DNA of 64,000 nucleotides from Aureobasidium sp. EXF-3400 (taxonomy: Eukaryota > Ascomycota > Dothideomycetes > Dothideales > Saccotheciaceae). Location of the stretch: contig SWBL01000278.1 of the NCBI GenBank assembly GCA_024195585.1, forward strand, positions 1-64,000, in the 5' to 3' direction. Below the pieces are notes generated by a model that was given only the letters and a program-made list of their open reading frames with translations, was not told the DNA's origin and searched no databases. Each line of letters starts with the position of its first letter. The first letter of the stretch is position 1. Below are positions 54,007-64,000 of the stretch, in pieces. The translations under genes and the position numbers were made by a program.

Positions 54007-55488
54007 ATGGCGCATCACGACATCGACTATGACATGGACATGTCTGACGACGAAAACGAAGACCTCAATACCCGCAACTCTCGCTCCACGAACCCCTCAC
54101 GTCTTCAAGATCCCGGAAAAGCCAAAGCAGCGTCAAAAGACAACGCCTCAGGCAACCGCGCGCGCTGGGAAGCCGGCGCGCAGAAGAACTGGGACTTGCA
54201 CGAAGGCGACGATGGAAATCTCACCAGTGTGCTGGGCGGTATGGAAGAAGCCACCAAACGTCTACGGCTACAAAAAGATACTACACCGCTGCAACGAGGC
54301 ATTATACGGCATTGTTTGCTTGTGCTGGACTTGAGCATTGCAATGACCGAAAAGGATCTGCGGCCGACGAGGTTCTTGCTTACACTCACATACACCATCG
54401 CATTTGTCCGGGAGTTCTTCGAGCAAAATCCTATATCACAGCTCGGAATCTTGGGAATGAGAGATGGCTTAGCAGTCAGGATTTCAGAACTGTCAGGAAA
54501 TCCTAATGATCACATCACTGCCTTGAAAGAGTTGAGGAAGACCGAACCAAAGGGAGCTGCTAGTTTACAGAACGCACTCGATATGGCAAGGGCGGCGTTA
54601 TACCATACACCTTCTCACGGCACCAGGGAGGTTGTCATCATCCTCGGTGCTCTGAGCTCTTCGGATCCGGGCGATATTCACCAGACTATCAATGCTTGTG
54701 TGAGAGATAAATTACGGGTCACGGTTATTGGACTTGCAGCTCAAATGCATATCTGCGCCGACCTATGCGCTCGCACAAACGCAGGAGATACTGGAAGCTA
54801 TAACGTTGCGCTGGACGAACCGCATTACCGCGAGTTACTTATGGCTATCACTACACCACCTGTCATGCGCCAAACCTCCTCTACCTCTGCTGCGGTCTCG
54901 CGATCCGCTCTACTTCAAATGGGCTTTCCATCTCGCTACACCGAACCCAAAGCTACATTGTGTGCTTGCCATGGTGTACTGACCCAAGGAGGATATAATT
55001 GCAGTCGTTGCAACGCAAAAGTCTGCTCACTACCACAGACATGTCCAGCTTGTGATCTAACACTCATCCTTTCCACGCATTTGGCAAGAAGTTACCATCA
55101 TCTTTTCCCTCTCCTCCTCTGGAACGAAGTTTCTTGGTCAAGAGCTGTGCAGAAAAAGAGCACGAGGTGCTTTGGCTGCTTGTCAACGTTCCCACAGCCA
55201 CCAAAGTTGACCGCAAGCGACGGAGAAAACGGGGTAGATGGAACAGGCGTAGTGCAGAAGAGAGCAGAAGGCGCGAGCGAGAGTTCACGGTACGAGTGCC
55301 CTTCTTGCGAGAGACACTTCTGCGTCGACTGTGATGTTTTCTGTCACGAAGTAGTGCATAATTGTCCGGGCTGCACTAGTGAAGCCCCTCCTGGAAACCA
55401 AATCAATGGAGAGGGAGATGGAGATGTTGTTATGAACGGACATGGAAATGGTATCGGCAATGGCAATGGAGTTGCTGCGAGTGCTTGA
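54007..55488 (+). CDS. SSL1: TFIIH core subunit Ssl1/p44
   Basis: Ssl1 (human p44) is a core TFIIH subunit that activates the Rad3/XPD helicase in transcription initiation and nucleotide excision repair. One exon, 493 codons (MAHHDIDYDMDMSDDENEDL). An acidic N-terminus leads to the conserved RGIIRHCLLVLDLSIAMTEK, start of a vWA-like domain at about residues 98-285, which includes EVVIILGALSSSDPGDIH and ICADLCARTNAGDTGSYNVA. A C4-type zinc finger follows (CACHGVLTQGGYNCSRC, CPACDLTLILS, HLARSYHHLFPL), then the C-terminal RING-like finger (CFGC, CPSCERHFCVDCDVFCHE, CPGC). The tail adds a short Gly/Asn repeat. Identity is secure. Confidence 0.95.
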   Translation: MAHHDIDYDMDMSDDENEDLNTRNSRSTNPSRLQDPGKAKAASKDNASGNRARWEAGAQKNWDLHEGDDGNLTSVLGGMEEATKRLRLQKDTTPLQRGIIRHCLLVLDLSIAMTEKDLRPTRFLLTLTYTIAFVREFFEQNPISQLGILGMRDGLAVRISELSGNPNDHITALKELRKTEPKGAASLQNALDMARAALYHTPSHGTREVVIILGALSSSDPGDIHQTINACVRDKLRVTVIGLAAQMHICADLCARTNAGDTGSYNVALDEPHYRELLMAITTPPVMRQTSSTSAAVSRSALLQMGFPSRYTEPKATLCACHGVLTQGGYNCSRCNAKVCSLPQTCPACDLTLILSTHLARSYHHLFPLLLWNEVSWSRAVQKKSTRCFGCLSTFPQPPKLTASDGENGVDGTGVVQKRAEGASESSRYECPSCERHFCVDCDVFCHEVVHNCPGCTSEAPPGNQINGEGDGDVVMNGHGNGIGNGNGVAASA

Positions 55489-56802
55489 GAAGCAGCTTAG
55501 ACACAGGAACTTGGAAGCACAAAAGGCGCAATTGCTGAATAGAGGAGCAAAAGGCTACTTCCATACCTTCTCCGAATAACGACTAAATCGAAACGACAAT
55601 ATTTCGACATGACTTAGAAGCACCATAAATAAAACCCTGCTCCGCAGCACACACAAAGTTTCGCGACGCTCTTCGAGTTGCACTTCCGTTGCCAACTGCT
55701 CTTCTTGCTCTGCTATCAACTGTCGCTAGCCGAAGGTGCTACGGCTTGTATTTAAAGAGGTTTGTATGTTGGATGCATAGCAGGTAGGTAAATTTGGAAG
55801 GAGCGATCAAAGGAAGTAGTAGAGTTGCATGGATCCTAAAACTTGATTTGAGATACCATGCCCGAACACGTAGAGAAGTAGTAATCGGTGTGTATACCGC
55901 AGCTACCTTTTGACCAAGATGAGTCGCCCCTTCAAGATTCATGCTCATGTTTAAAAAAAAATATTCTTCACGAGAGAAGCACCAAGAACAAATACTAACA
56001 TCATGTGGTCTTATCAGGGCTCATGGAGTGATATGCAAGGCTGCACTGCAGAATTTCCTGGTATCAAGAAAGAGATATATGTCTTTCTTCAACCTGCATT
56101 TCTTACAATCGTGCCGACATCAAGAAGACGATCATAACGGGAACCAGCAAGTCAAAGAGTATATAGCTTTCAGCACTTGTCAATCTTCACACTAACAACG
56201 ACAACGACGACGAAGCCGACGATGAGATGTTTGATCCGGGCGAACATGCACCAATAGGCTCCAAAATCACGACATCCACTATGCGAAGCCCTAGAAGGTC
56301 AAGAGGTTGATGATCGTCACTAAGTGCTTACCTCTCTCTACCCGCCTGCATATATACTAGCTTCTGTGTTGGAAACATGAAGACATGAGAGACTCTGGAG
56401 GACAAAGTAGGATAATCAAGTTGCAGACCTCATGATCTTTTCCTTTGGAGCCCCTGAACACAGCATATTCACCGCGTCATCTGATCTGTCATTCATGCGC
56501 TTTCTGTGATACTCGACTGGAAGATAAGCGCCACTGAGATCGACGCTGCACCGCAATATGGCCTCAGGAGCAGTATCTCCTAATCACTGGACAGGGAGAT
56601 ACGAGACTGAAAGAGCAATAGACGACGGGAAGCAGGTCAGTGGCTTTGATGCTGCTCCTAGCATCTTCTTACTTGTTCTGCTGGAACTTGGGATTGGAAG
56701 CAATAACACGAGAAACAGTATTAGAGAGGTAGAGTCACTGACCTGCTCTCCAATCCCCCTTATACAGTGCGCGTAGCTCGTAGCGTAGGTAAGTTTTGCT
56801 AA
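55489..56802. other. Intergenic, about 1.3 kb
   Basis: SSL1 3' UTR then AT-rich sequence leading to the hydrolase relic. A small frame (56558-56776 plus) carries nothing I can align. The AT-rich composition may reflect the same decay as in the relic. Confidence 0.45.
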
Positions 56803-57177
56803 GCTTGCTTTCTCGTGAAAGGCGCACTGAACGAGTCTCGGCAGATGACTCAACGACAATACTCAGATCTGTTTTCGTCTTGTCAGGCTATCGTCTTCAT
56901 GGGGACACCACATCTAGGAGCTAAAGTTGCAACTTAGGGCACGATGATGAGTAGCATCGTTAGTGCTCTACCTAGTAGTTTCTCTACCTATAGCGGAGTT
57001 TTAAGAGGCCTTAAACCAGTCAGCGAGACATTATATACAATAAATAGAAGATTTAATGAGATCTTGAACCAAGCCATTCCTGATTGCGACAAGATTCAGA
57101 TCTACAGCGTGCAAGAAGGTCTAGGTATGTCGAGTATGAAAGGAGCAGGCAGCAAGGTGCGTTGTGCTCATGTGTGA
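56803..57177 (+). pseudogene. Relic of a SesB-like alpha/beta hydrolase domain
   Basis: One frame gives the fungal SesB/NACHT-associated hydrolase pattern: ACFLVKGALNESRQMTQRQY, then CQAIVFMGTPHLGAKVAT, a TAG stop at 56935-56937, then GTMMSSIVSALPSSFSTYSG and LRGLKPVSETLYTINRRFNE. Family members have the block IVFxGTPHRG followed by Trp-Gly, so the stop replaces the Trp codon (TGG to TAG), a TpG to TpA change typical of repeat-induced point mutation. The region is AT-rich, the nucleophile-serine part (HSLGG) is absent on the 5' side, and sequence after YSVQEGLGMSSMKGAGSKV is lost. These proteins form regulatory hydrolase heads of NLR-like fungal proteins. Broken and truncated at both ends. 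Confidence 0.7.
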
Positions 57178-57547
57178 TTCTCTACAAAAAGGCGTACGAG
57201 AGAAAAGAAAAAAGCAAAGATAGTAAGACTCGGATTCAGAAGAGAAAGACCAGACCATAAAGGACGTCAGACTGAGTAGTAGATAATAGGAAGAGTCAAA
57301 AGAATAGCACAAAAACGCCATTGAAAGAAAGTCCTCCAAGCCTCCGATTTTTGCCCATAACCCCCCTTCCTAAAGCTTAAGTCATGCCCATGCGCATCCC
57401 TGTAGCAGACACTCTTTTTATACCAGCGAAAGAAGAAAAGAAAAGGAACAAGAATAAAAGTCATCACATCTTCATCTCTTCTGTTTTCGTCATGATCATT
57501 GCCATTCTACACTGAGCCATCACCGCCTCTTACACCCCTCGCCAGTA
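57178..57547. other. Intergenic between hydrolase relic and JmjC gene
   Basis: 370 AT-rich bases, probably the 3' UTR of the minus-strand JmjC gene plus further decayed sequence. No gene recognised. Confidence 0.45.
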
Positions 57548-60500
57548 CTACTGTTGAGCGGGTGGAGGACGAGAGGCTGCAGCAAAAGGACCTTCCTGAG
57601 TCATGGATTGCAGTGACGGCAAAGTGTTGTTTGTACCTGACATTGGATTGTGGGGAGATGATTGCTGTGGTAGACCGCCCCATGTCAATCCCGGGCCGCG
57701 ATAGTTCATGCCCGGACTAGGTGCGCGAGGTGTCTGGGTGTCACTCAGGGGACTAGCCGTAGGAGCCTTTGGGCTGGGATATGTTGCGGGAATGGAGAAC
57801 CCATTTGGGGCGCCGCCAGCTGTTGTCGTTGACATGGCGTAAGGGTTAGATGGATGCGGCAGTGTTGACTGTGCGCTGGCAGCATCTCTCAGCATGCGGT
57901 CGTATGCTCCCCAGCGATTCGAGACACTTGGCTGACGGGCCTGTATGCCAATCTGCTGCTGGAACTCTTGTGGTGTCTGGTATGTCGGCTGCGGGCGATA
58001 CGCGTTTTGAGGAGGCAATTGTGAATTAGCACGATCGTATGCATGGTATATCTGTGAAGGTGGGGTCCATTGTCCATTGGCAGAGCGAGCGCTTGTTGGT
58101 GACTGGCCCGTAGGTCTGTTACCAGACGACTCTTGCGTATTCTGCACCGAATGCTGAGCTGCCGGTCCACTCTTGTTGACCAAGTCGTTGATTAGGTTGC
58201 TGTAAGGTTGCAAGGGAGCACGACTGGCAGCTTGCTGCTGAGCATATCCAGCGCCTGTCTGGGGACTGCTTGCATTTAACTGTGAGATCTGAGAAGTGGT
58301 TCCGTAAGGCTGTGTCTGGTAAGGTTGTGTTGCAATAGCACCGCCTGATGTACGGCGCACCTGTTGGTGGAACTGCGAGTATTCACCAGGAATAGCAGCA
58401 GGCAAAGTTCTTGAAGAGTAGTAGCCTTCTGAGAAGGGACGAAGTGGAGCTGGTTGCGGCCGTGTTGGCTCACTGTGCTGCTGACGAAGGGAAGGAACAG
58501 GCTGAGAAGAGTAGAGTCCTGTCGCATACGAAGCTCTTCTGGGATCAGCTTGTTGGATGAACTGTTTCTGCGAGGCCAACGCGCGTTGGTCCAGACCATA
58601 GTTTCCTGTAGGATAAGCAGGAGTCTTAGGTTTGTACGTGTATGGCCGCTCACTGCTTTGGGCTTGTACAGGTCGCGAGACCTGAGGCATGGTGAAACCA
58701 CCAGTGTAGCCGCCAGTGTATGATGGTGCCACGGGTCTGAAAGGTTTAGCAGGCTTGACGCGCTCCATGAAATCACCCATGAAGACGTGGTTCTGACCCT
58801 TAGGGTCGTCAGTAAACCTGCCTTTGGCCTCTGTCGACTTTTTCGGCAGATAGTAATACAGCTGATCAGGCTTGTTGAGGTTAATCTTGACCTGATCAGG
58901 GTTCTTGATGACGGCTGTGCTATAGCCTTGAGGAGGGTTCTGCAGGTTACGGAACTCAGCCCATTTCCAGTTTGCGTCTTCATGGAAGGTCGTTTCCAGA
59001 ATGGGGACGCCGTCTTGGCGGTTTCCGATTGACACAGACTGCTTGCTCATACCCTCTGGCATGGGAATAGCAGTTGGCGAGGGTTTGGGACGTTCAGAGT
59101 CGATAGGATCCAGTACCAGAAGCCATTTCCACTCAACCTCGACTTGATCACCAGAAGGAAGCACGTTGATAAGAACGGCGCTTTCACCTGGGCGGTTCTC
59201 TTCGACAATACCTGCGAAAATATCACCTCCCAAGTACTGAGCCTGAATAGCATCGCCTTTCTTGAGAGATCTAGCAAAGGTGTTGATGAGCTTGTTATTT
59301 TCCAATGCATCGCTATCCATGTTCTTTGCACGCTTGGAGCGATGGAAACGGCACCTCAGATCAATGCCCTCTTCGAAGTATTCAGTTCCATCCTCGCCAA
59401 AGGTTGGCACAGGGCCGACATCAATTTGCACACCAGCAGCGAGCGCGCAAGTCGCGTGGTACGCTCTAGTGCACTTCTTAGCTTGGCATTGGAAGCAAGC
59501 ACCACGCTTGGAGCGACAGAAGTTGCACTTGAGATCAAGGCGTGCTTTGTCAATACCAGCAACACCGACAACCTTCTCAACACCATCCTCGCTATTAATC
59601 CAGGTCTCAGGAGTGTAGAGTGCGCAGCAGCGATGCGCTTTCTGGCCATTGTCGGTGGGGAGTAAAGGCTCGTTAGGAGGATCGTTCGGACAGAGTACGC
59701 AAGGCTCCCTGTGAGGACCCTTGATAAGGATTCTGATACGCTTCTTCTTCTTGCCTGCATCCTTTTCCTTGGGATCACGCTTGCGCTTGCGAGCTTGTGA
59801 TTGCGACTTGCCTGCAACGCTCGCAGGAGGACTTGGAAGATCAGTTGCACCATCCAGTTCCATTTCATCCTCGTCGTCATCATCAGTCTCTTCGTAGTAC
59901 TCAGGAGTGGGTTCCCCTCTGAGTTTACGCTCGATCTCTCCAACATCGACCCAAACACTGTCAGCCTCGCACTCGCACTTCTTTGCAATTCGTCCATAGT
60001 CGAGCCAGGACTCGGTCGCAAAGTTGACAGATTCTGCACAGTTGTAGCCGATGTTGTATCCAGAGTGATATCCGTAAGGGTACGTGATGACGAATTCACC
60101 CTCATAATGGACAAGCTTGTTGACCTTGATGCCAAATTGTTTCTGCAAAATTTCCGGAGAGATGAGATACGTCTTGTGGCGCAAGAATTGATCGCAAGCC
60201 TTCGAATCGTTGGGCCAGATACTCTTCATAGCTTTCTCGAATTTTCTGGCGTCCTCCTGAGAGATACTGTACCACTGCTTGGGCGCTCCGAAGTGAATGT
60301 AATTGATACTGTAAAGATCGACATCTTCAAGATGCCAGGCAAAAGTAGCCTTCCACATTCCCATGTACAGATACGCAGTGTTGACACCAGGGACCTTTGT
60401 TCCAAGAACATCCAGCAAGTTGGGCAATTTTGCGACATTCCAGACATCGCACTCATCTTTGAACAAAGAACCAGGCATATCGGCAGCATACATGGGTTGA

Positions 60501-61565
60501 GCAAAGGTCAAACTTTTCCAGTACGCAGTCTCCAGTTCGGCGCATCGCTCTGGTGTAAACTCTTCCAGGTCATCCATATGGTAATCAAAATCCTTGAAAG
60601 CGGCTTCATCAACAACGTCGTTGGTTTCTGTGGTGTTGTTCATTCTGCGAGACGAGACGGACTTCTGCTGGCCTGCTTTCGGTTGGCGTCCTCTCGGTTT
60701 TGGCTTTGGCTTGCTGGGAGTTGTATGCTCGGCAGGCTCAGTCGACTTGAGTACAGGAGAGGTAGGTGTTGGCGGAACTTGGCTGGCTCTTGAGGAAGTT
60801 TCTTCTTCATCGTCATCGACCTCGTTCTTCAGAGGATGCTTGCGAGGTCTACCAGGCTTTCTCTTGTTTGTGGCATCCTTAGGAGTTGAAGTCCTGGTCG
60901 AGGCACGAGTCTTAGTCGCAGCGCTCCTGGAGACTTGTGCTTGATTCCTGCGACGTTCTCCTCTTCTGGCAGGTGGCTGATACTGTGTTTCTTCTGTAAG
61001 CGCCTTCCACTCAGGGAGGTTGTAGGAGCGTTGCTTCTCAATGTTGGCTTGAGTGTAGATTCCGTGTGTGCCCATGAACTCTTGCGAGATTGGGTTCTTG
61101 ATCTTGATGGTCTTTACGAGTTCGTCGAGAGCGGGCTGATCGTCTCTCCATTCTTGAGGAGGAATGACCTTGACGATACCAGATTTCATGCCGTACTTGT
61201 CGATCTTGTCGATCAACTTTTTGAAGTCGCGGAACTGTGCCATTGTCTGTCGCAAAGGTGTTAGCAATGCAAATGCTTTACGGTATGGTAATGTAACGTA
61301 CTGGTTTGAAGACGGGCACTTTGCCGTTATCCCAGTAATGGTCTGGTTCAATTTCTTCCTCATCTTCCATGTCAAGGTCCAATTCGGACAAGTCAGAAGA
61401 AGCATCGTCATCAACTCTAATGTTGTTGTCCTCGGAGGTGGGTGGAGTCAATGCGTGTGCGGGTTCAGGGTGCTTGGACAAGTTGGAAGCTTCGGGCAAG
61501 GCAGCGTCGGAGGAGACGTTCGCAGGCTCGGTCGCGACGGCGGGCGAAGGCATCGACGTGTCCAT
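57548..61565 (-). CDS. JmjC histone lysine demethylase (KDM4/KdmA-like)
   Basis: Fe(II)/2-oxoglutarate histone demethylase, probably acting on H3K36me3 and/or H3K9me3 as in Rph1, KdmA and human KDM4. Exon 1 is 61565-61302 and exon 2 61246-57548; the join restores the JmjN domain, VPVFKP then TMAQFRDFKKLIDKIDKYGM. Total is about 1320 residues: JmjN at 83-125, AT-hook-like GRPRKHP near 220, JmjC about 330-500 with iron ligands His393, Glu395 (FAWHLEDVDLYSINYIHFG) and His482 (GYHSGYNIGYNCAESVNF), and an extended PHD Cys/His cluster from about 600 (CVLCPND, HRCCALYTPETW, CNFCRSKRGACFQC). A 500-residue Gln/Pro/Tyr-rich tail follows. The ligands are intact, so it should be active. Confidence 0.92.
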
Positions 61566-63039
61566 GATGGCGGTTCAGATAATCATATACTGCCACAAAG
61601 GGCGTAACTAATTTTCGAAAGCGACAAAACTCGAGGGGGAAGCAACAGGGTGAATGCTTGTGTCGGTGGCTTGCTTGGACCCGGGTGGGCTGCTCGGCAA
61701 GCGACAGTAAGAGGCGGCAAAGAGAGAAGGAGACAGTCTGTGTCGACTGCTCACGGAAGGCGTGGCGGAGCGGAGAATAATTGTCGCATGCGCAAGGCAG
61801 TTGTGGTCAGGAAGGTCCTGCTGTCGTCGTCGTCGTGCGTGGAATGCGATCGGTTCCGCAAAACCAAGAGTCGTCGCTGCCGTCCCTCACCCCATAGATC
61901 AGGTGCTTTCACGCCAAGCCTTCTCAATGAGTGGCCATCTCCGTCGCGCACGGACACTTTCATAGTCTTGCTCAACAGACACAATACCATGCGAATAGCC
62001 ATTATTGAATACCGCAAAAACATGTGAAGTGTCATAGAAAGTGCAGAAATGCTATATCACATCACACACATATAGATCGAATGAATAGAACGTGTTGCTA
62101 CATAAGTTCTTGACCAACACTTAAAACCTTCTGCACGTACAAACTACCGGAGCCACTTCCTTCCAGATAAGATCCGCCGGGTGCCTAGTCAGATGCACAA
62201 GCACCCCTGATCGACCCCAGCTCTTAGCTCACTCCAGTATCTGATCCTGACAGGGCTGACGAACCTTGCCCAAGCTTTCCGGATCTGCTGATGCTCGTAT
62301 ACATCCCAAGAAGCCGCAAAGGGGTTAGAGCTTGTCATCGAGAGGCTTCGCATTCCAACCATGGCTATGATATCTACACCTCCTTGGCGAACGATGGTTT
62401 GGCGCAGAGGAACAGACTCCAGTAGATATGCATATGCAGCCACTGCGAGGCAGAACTCGGCCATCGATATGTCTTGTGTATGCGGAGAGAGGACACATGT
62501 AGTGGATGCCCAAGAAAACTGGTGGTAGTACAGGTGATCCAGGAAGAAGGAAGATGTCATCAGTCTTTCTGTCGCTCCAGTCATCATAACGCTCAAACAA
62601 ATGTGATGCAAAAACACTTTTCTTTCTCTTTTCCCGAGTTTCCAACTTTCAGAAAACCGAAATAGTGAGACCAGACTGGGAAGAAAATCCAGTGCCCGAA
62701 CAAAAATGCACACCCCAGAGCTCCGATAGCTATGCAGCAAAGGAGAAAAGAAGCAGTACGCCAAATCAGAAAGAAGACACTGCAGCGCTCCAGTGTACAT
62801 GACCAAAGGGCATCTCCGAAAGAACAATGTGAAGAAAAAGAGATGGGTAAAAAAGAAGAAGTGTGTGTGGTATGCAGAAACAAGAAAACGCCGTCGTGAT
62901 CAAATGTCAGTCATTTCTCCATTGATAGCGCCCCATCCCTGTCCGTGTTTGTGTTGTTTCATTCGTCTCCTCCTCTTTGCAACACACTGAGTGTTTGCGC
63001 TGCTAGAAGGTCCTTGACGCTGTATCTCAGAGCGACTTC
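61566..63039. other. Intergenic, about 1.5 kb
   Basis: Between the JmjC start and the end of the RGG gene. One 212-codon minus frame (62189-62827) is hydrophobic at its start but has no recognisable domain and no good ATG at its 5' end; I do not annotate it as a gene. Confidence 0.45.
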
Positions 63040-64000
63040 CTATGCCTGAGGCTGAGGGGCACCACCACGGCCTCCACGACCGCGACCGTCACCACGTCCA
63101 CCTCTGAAGTTGCCGCGGTGTCCGCCTCTGGGACCGCCACGTCCACGGCCTCCACGACCTCCGCGGCCTTGTCCACCTCTTCCTCCACGTCTCTCGACAG
63201 ATTGATATCCCTCGGCGTCAGTCGAGGCAAGACCGTTAGTGATGTTGTTGTTCTCAGCAGCGGCCTCGGTAGCGGTGGCGTTTGCAGATGTCTGGTCGGC
63301 CCAAGAGCTGGTCGACTGGGGCTGGGCAGGCTCGTGGACAGCCTCGGTCTCGTCGGCAGGGCGGGGGACCATTTCGAAAGAGTCGTCAAGCTGTTGATCG
63401 GTGCCGGCAGTAGCAGCAGCGTTGTCCCACTGTGTCTCAGCTGACTTGTTGGCTGAACCGTCATCAATCGAAGCCTCGGCGATCTGGTCGTCGGCCACAA
63501 CAATGGGCTTCTCTTCCTCGACGGGCTGGTTCAAACCAATCTCGGTGAGACCAGCGTGTGCGATGGTGGGGTCGCTGGAAGGAACGGTGTCCTCGGGTTG
63601 GACAGCGGTAGCATCGTTGGACTCGACAGGGGCCTCCTCTTGAGCAGTCTCCTCACCAGGGAATGCGCCGAAACCGACAGCAGCCTGCTTGACCTGAGAA
63701 TCTGGAGAGTAGTCAGCATCCGAGGGAACATCAGAGATTCAAGACTTCTTACACTTGACGGGCAAAAGTTCACCCTCGACCGAAGGTACCTGCTCGTCAG
63801 AGCCCTGAATCAAGTTCATGACAGCATCAACGGCCTTGTCGTCACCTCCGTAGACCAGCAACAGAGCACCCTCGAATGCCTTAGACTCATCGGTGTCTGC
63901 CTCCTCTTCAATTACACGCTTGGCAGCGGCAGCTCTAAGGAACTGGCTGAATGTCAGCAACTTCTGGCGAAGAGCAGCGTTGAGTTCCTTCTCGAGCTGC
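63040..64000 (-). CDS. RGG-box RNA-binding protein, YAG7-like, 5' end outside window
   Basis: Two exons in the window (64000-63753 and 63701-63040, intron gtaaga...ctccag) read in one frame to a stop at 63040. The N-terminal part is a helical domain (KLLTFSQFLRAAAAKRVIEE, then AFEGALLLVYGGDDKAVDAV) that I tentatively link to the YAG7-like dimerisation family from memory. The middle is Ala/Glu/Pro-rich. The C-terminus is a classic Arg/Gly box (RRGGRGGQGRGGRGGRGRGG and more RGG/RGR), an RNA-binding and arginine-methylation target. The role may be in translation or RNP granules. The start lies past the right edge. The family name is uncertain; coding status and the RGG box are secure. Confidence 0.8.

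Noticed and set aside
62189..62827. 212-codon minus frame with hydrophobic start
   Set aside because: No good ATG at the 5' end of the frame, no domain, lies in the leader region of neighbours; insufficient support.

Overview
The window is a gene-dense stretch of a filamentous ascomycete chromosome (Pezizomycotina; a Dothideomycete would fit, but the class is a guess). Nearly every gene has short introns of about 45-75 nt with GTRNGT...AG borders. Gene content is typically fungal: a Chs7-family chitin synthase chaperone, cytosolic-type carnitine acetyltransferase, 2EXR/F-box-like families, a Dal5-type transporter and secreted proteins with dibasic Kex2-type sites. No tRNA, rRNA, CRISPR array or intact transposon was seen.

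Left part (1-29.2 kb), mostly conserved housekeeping genes: inorganic pyrophosphatase (cut by the left edge), a conserved lysine-rich protein of unknown role, a glycine-rich RRM protein, RCL1 (18S rRNA processing), ERV46 (ER-Golgi cargo), a secreted FAS1 protein, a DUF3807-like protein, TIF6 (60S biogenesis), a large disordered probably nuclear protein, RAD23, a four-helix membrane protein, carnitine acetyltransferase and, divergent from it, RAD57.

Middle part (29.2-45 kb), accessory in character: an F-box gene interrupted by one in-frame TGA, an NAD(P)-binding protein, a 2EXR/F-box-like protein, two tandem lineage-restricted orphan genes with Cys-rich tails, an MFS transporter of the allantoate/nicotinate permease type, and two tandem secreted precursor genes (40102-40455 and 41714-42874) whose repeats are separated by Lys-Arg sites. 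The pair looks like a local family of kexin-processed (KEP-type) repeat peptides and is the most interesting item in the window.

Right part (45-64 kb): succinyl-CoA:3-ketoacid CoA transferase, an orphan gene, an acetamidase-type amidase, the Chs7-family chaperone, SSL1 (TFIIH), a truncated SesB-like hydrolase relic carrying a RIP-type stop codon, a KDM4/KdmA-like JmjC demethylase, and an RGG-box protein cut by the right edge.

The genes do not form one pathway. Three DNA-repair genes (RAD23, RAD57, SSL1) and two ribosome-biogenesis genes (RCL1, TIF6) share the window, but they are scattered and I see no cluster logic. The two secreted-peptide genes are the one local functional grouping the sequence supports. 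All exon borders below were placed by eye from reading frame, splice motifs and remembered family conservation.
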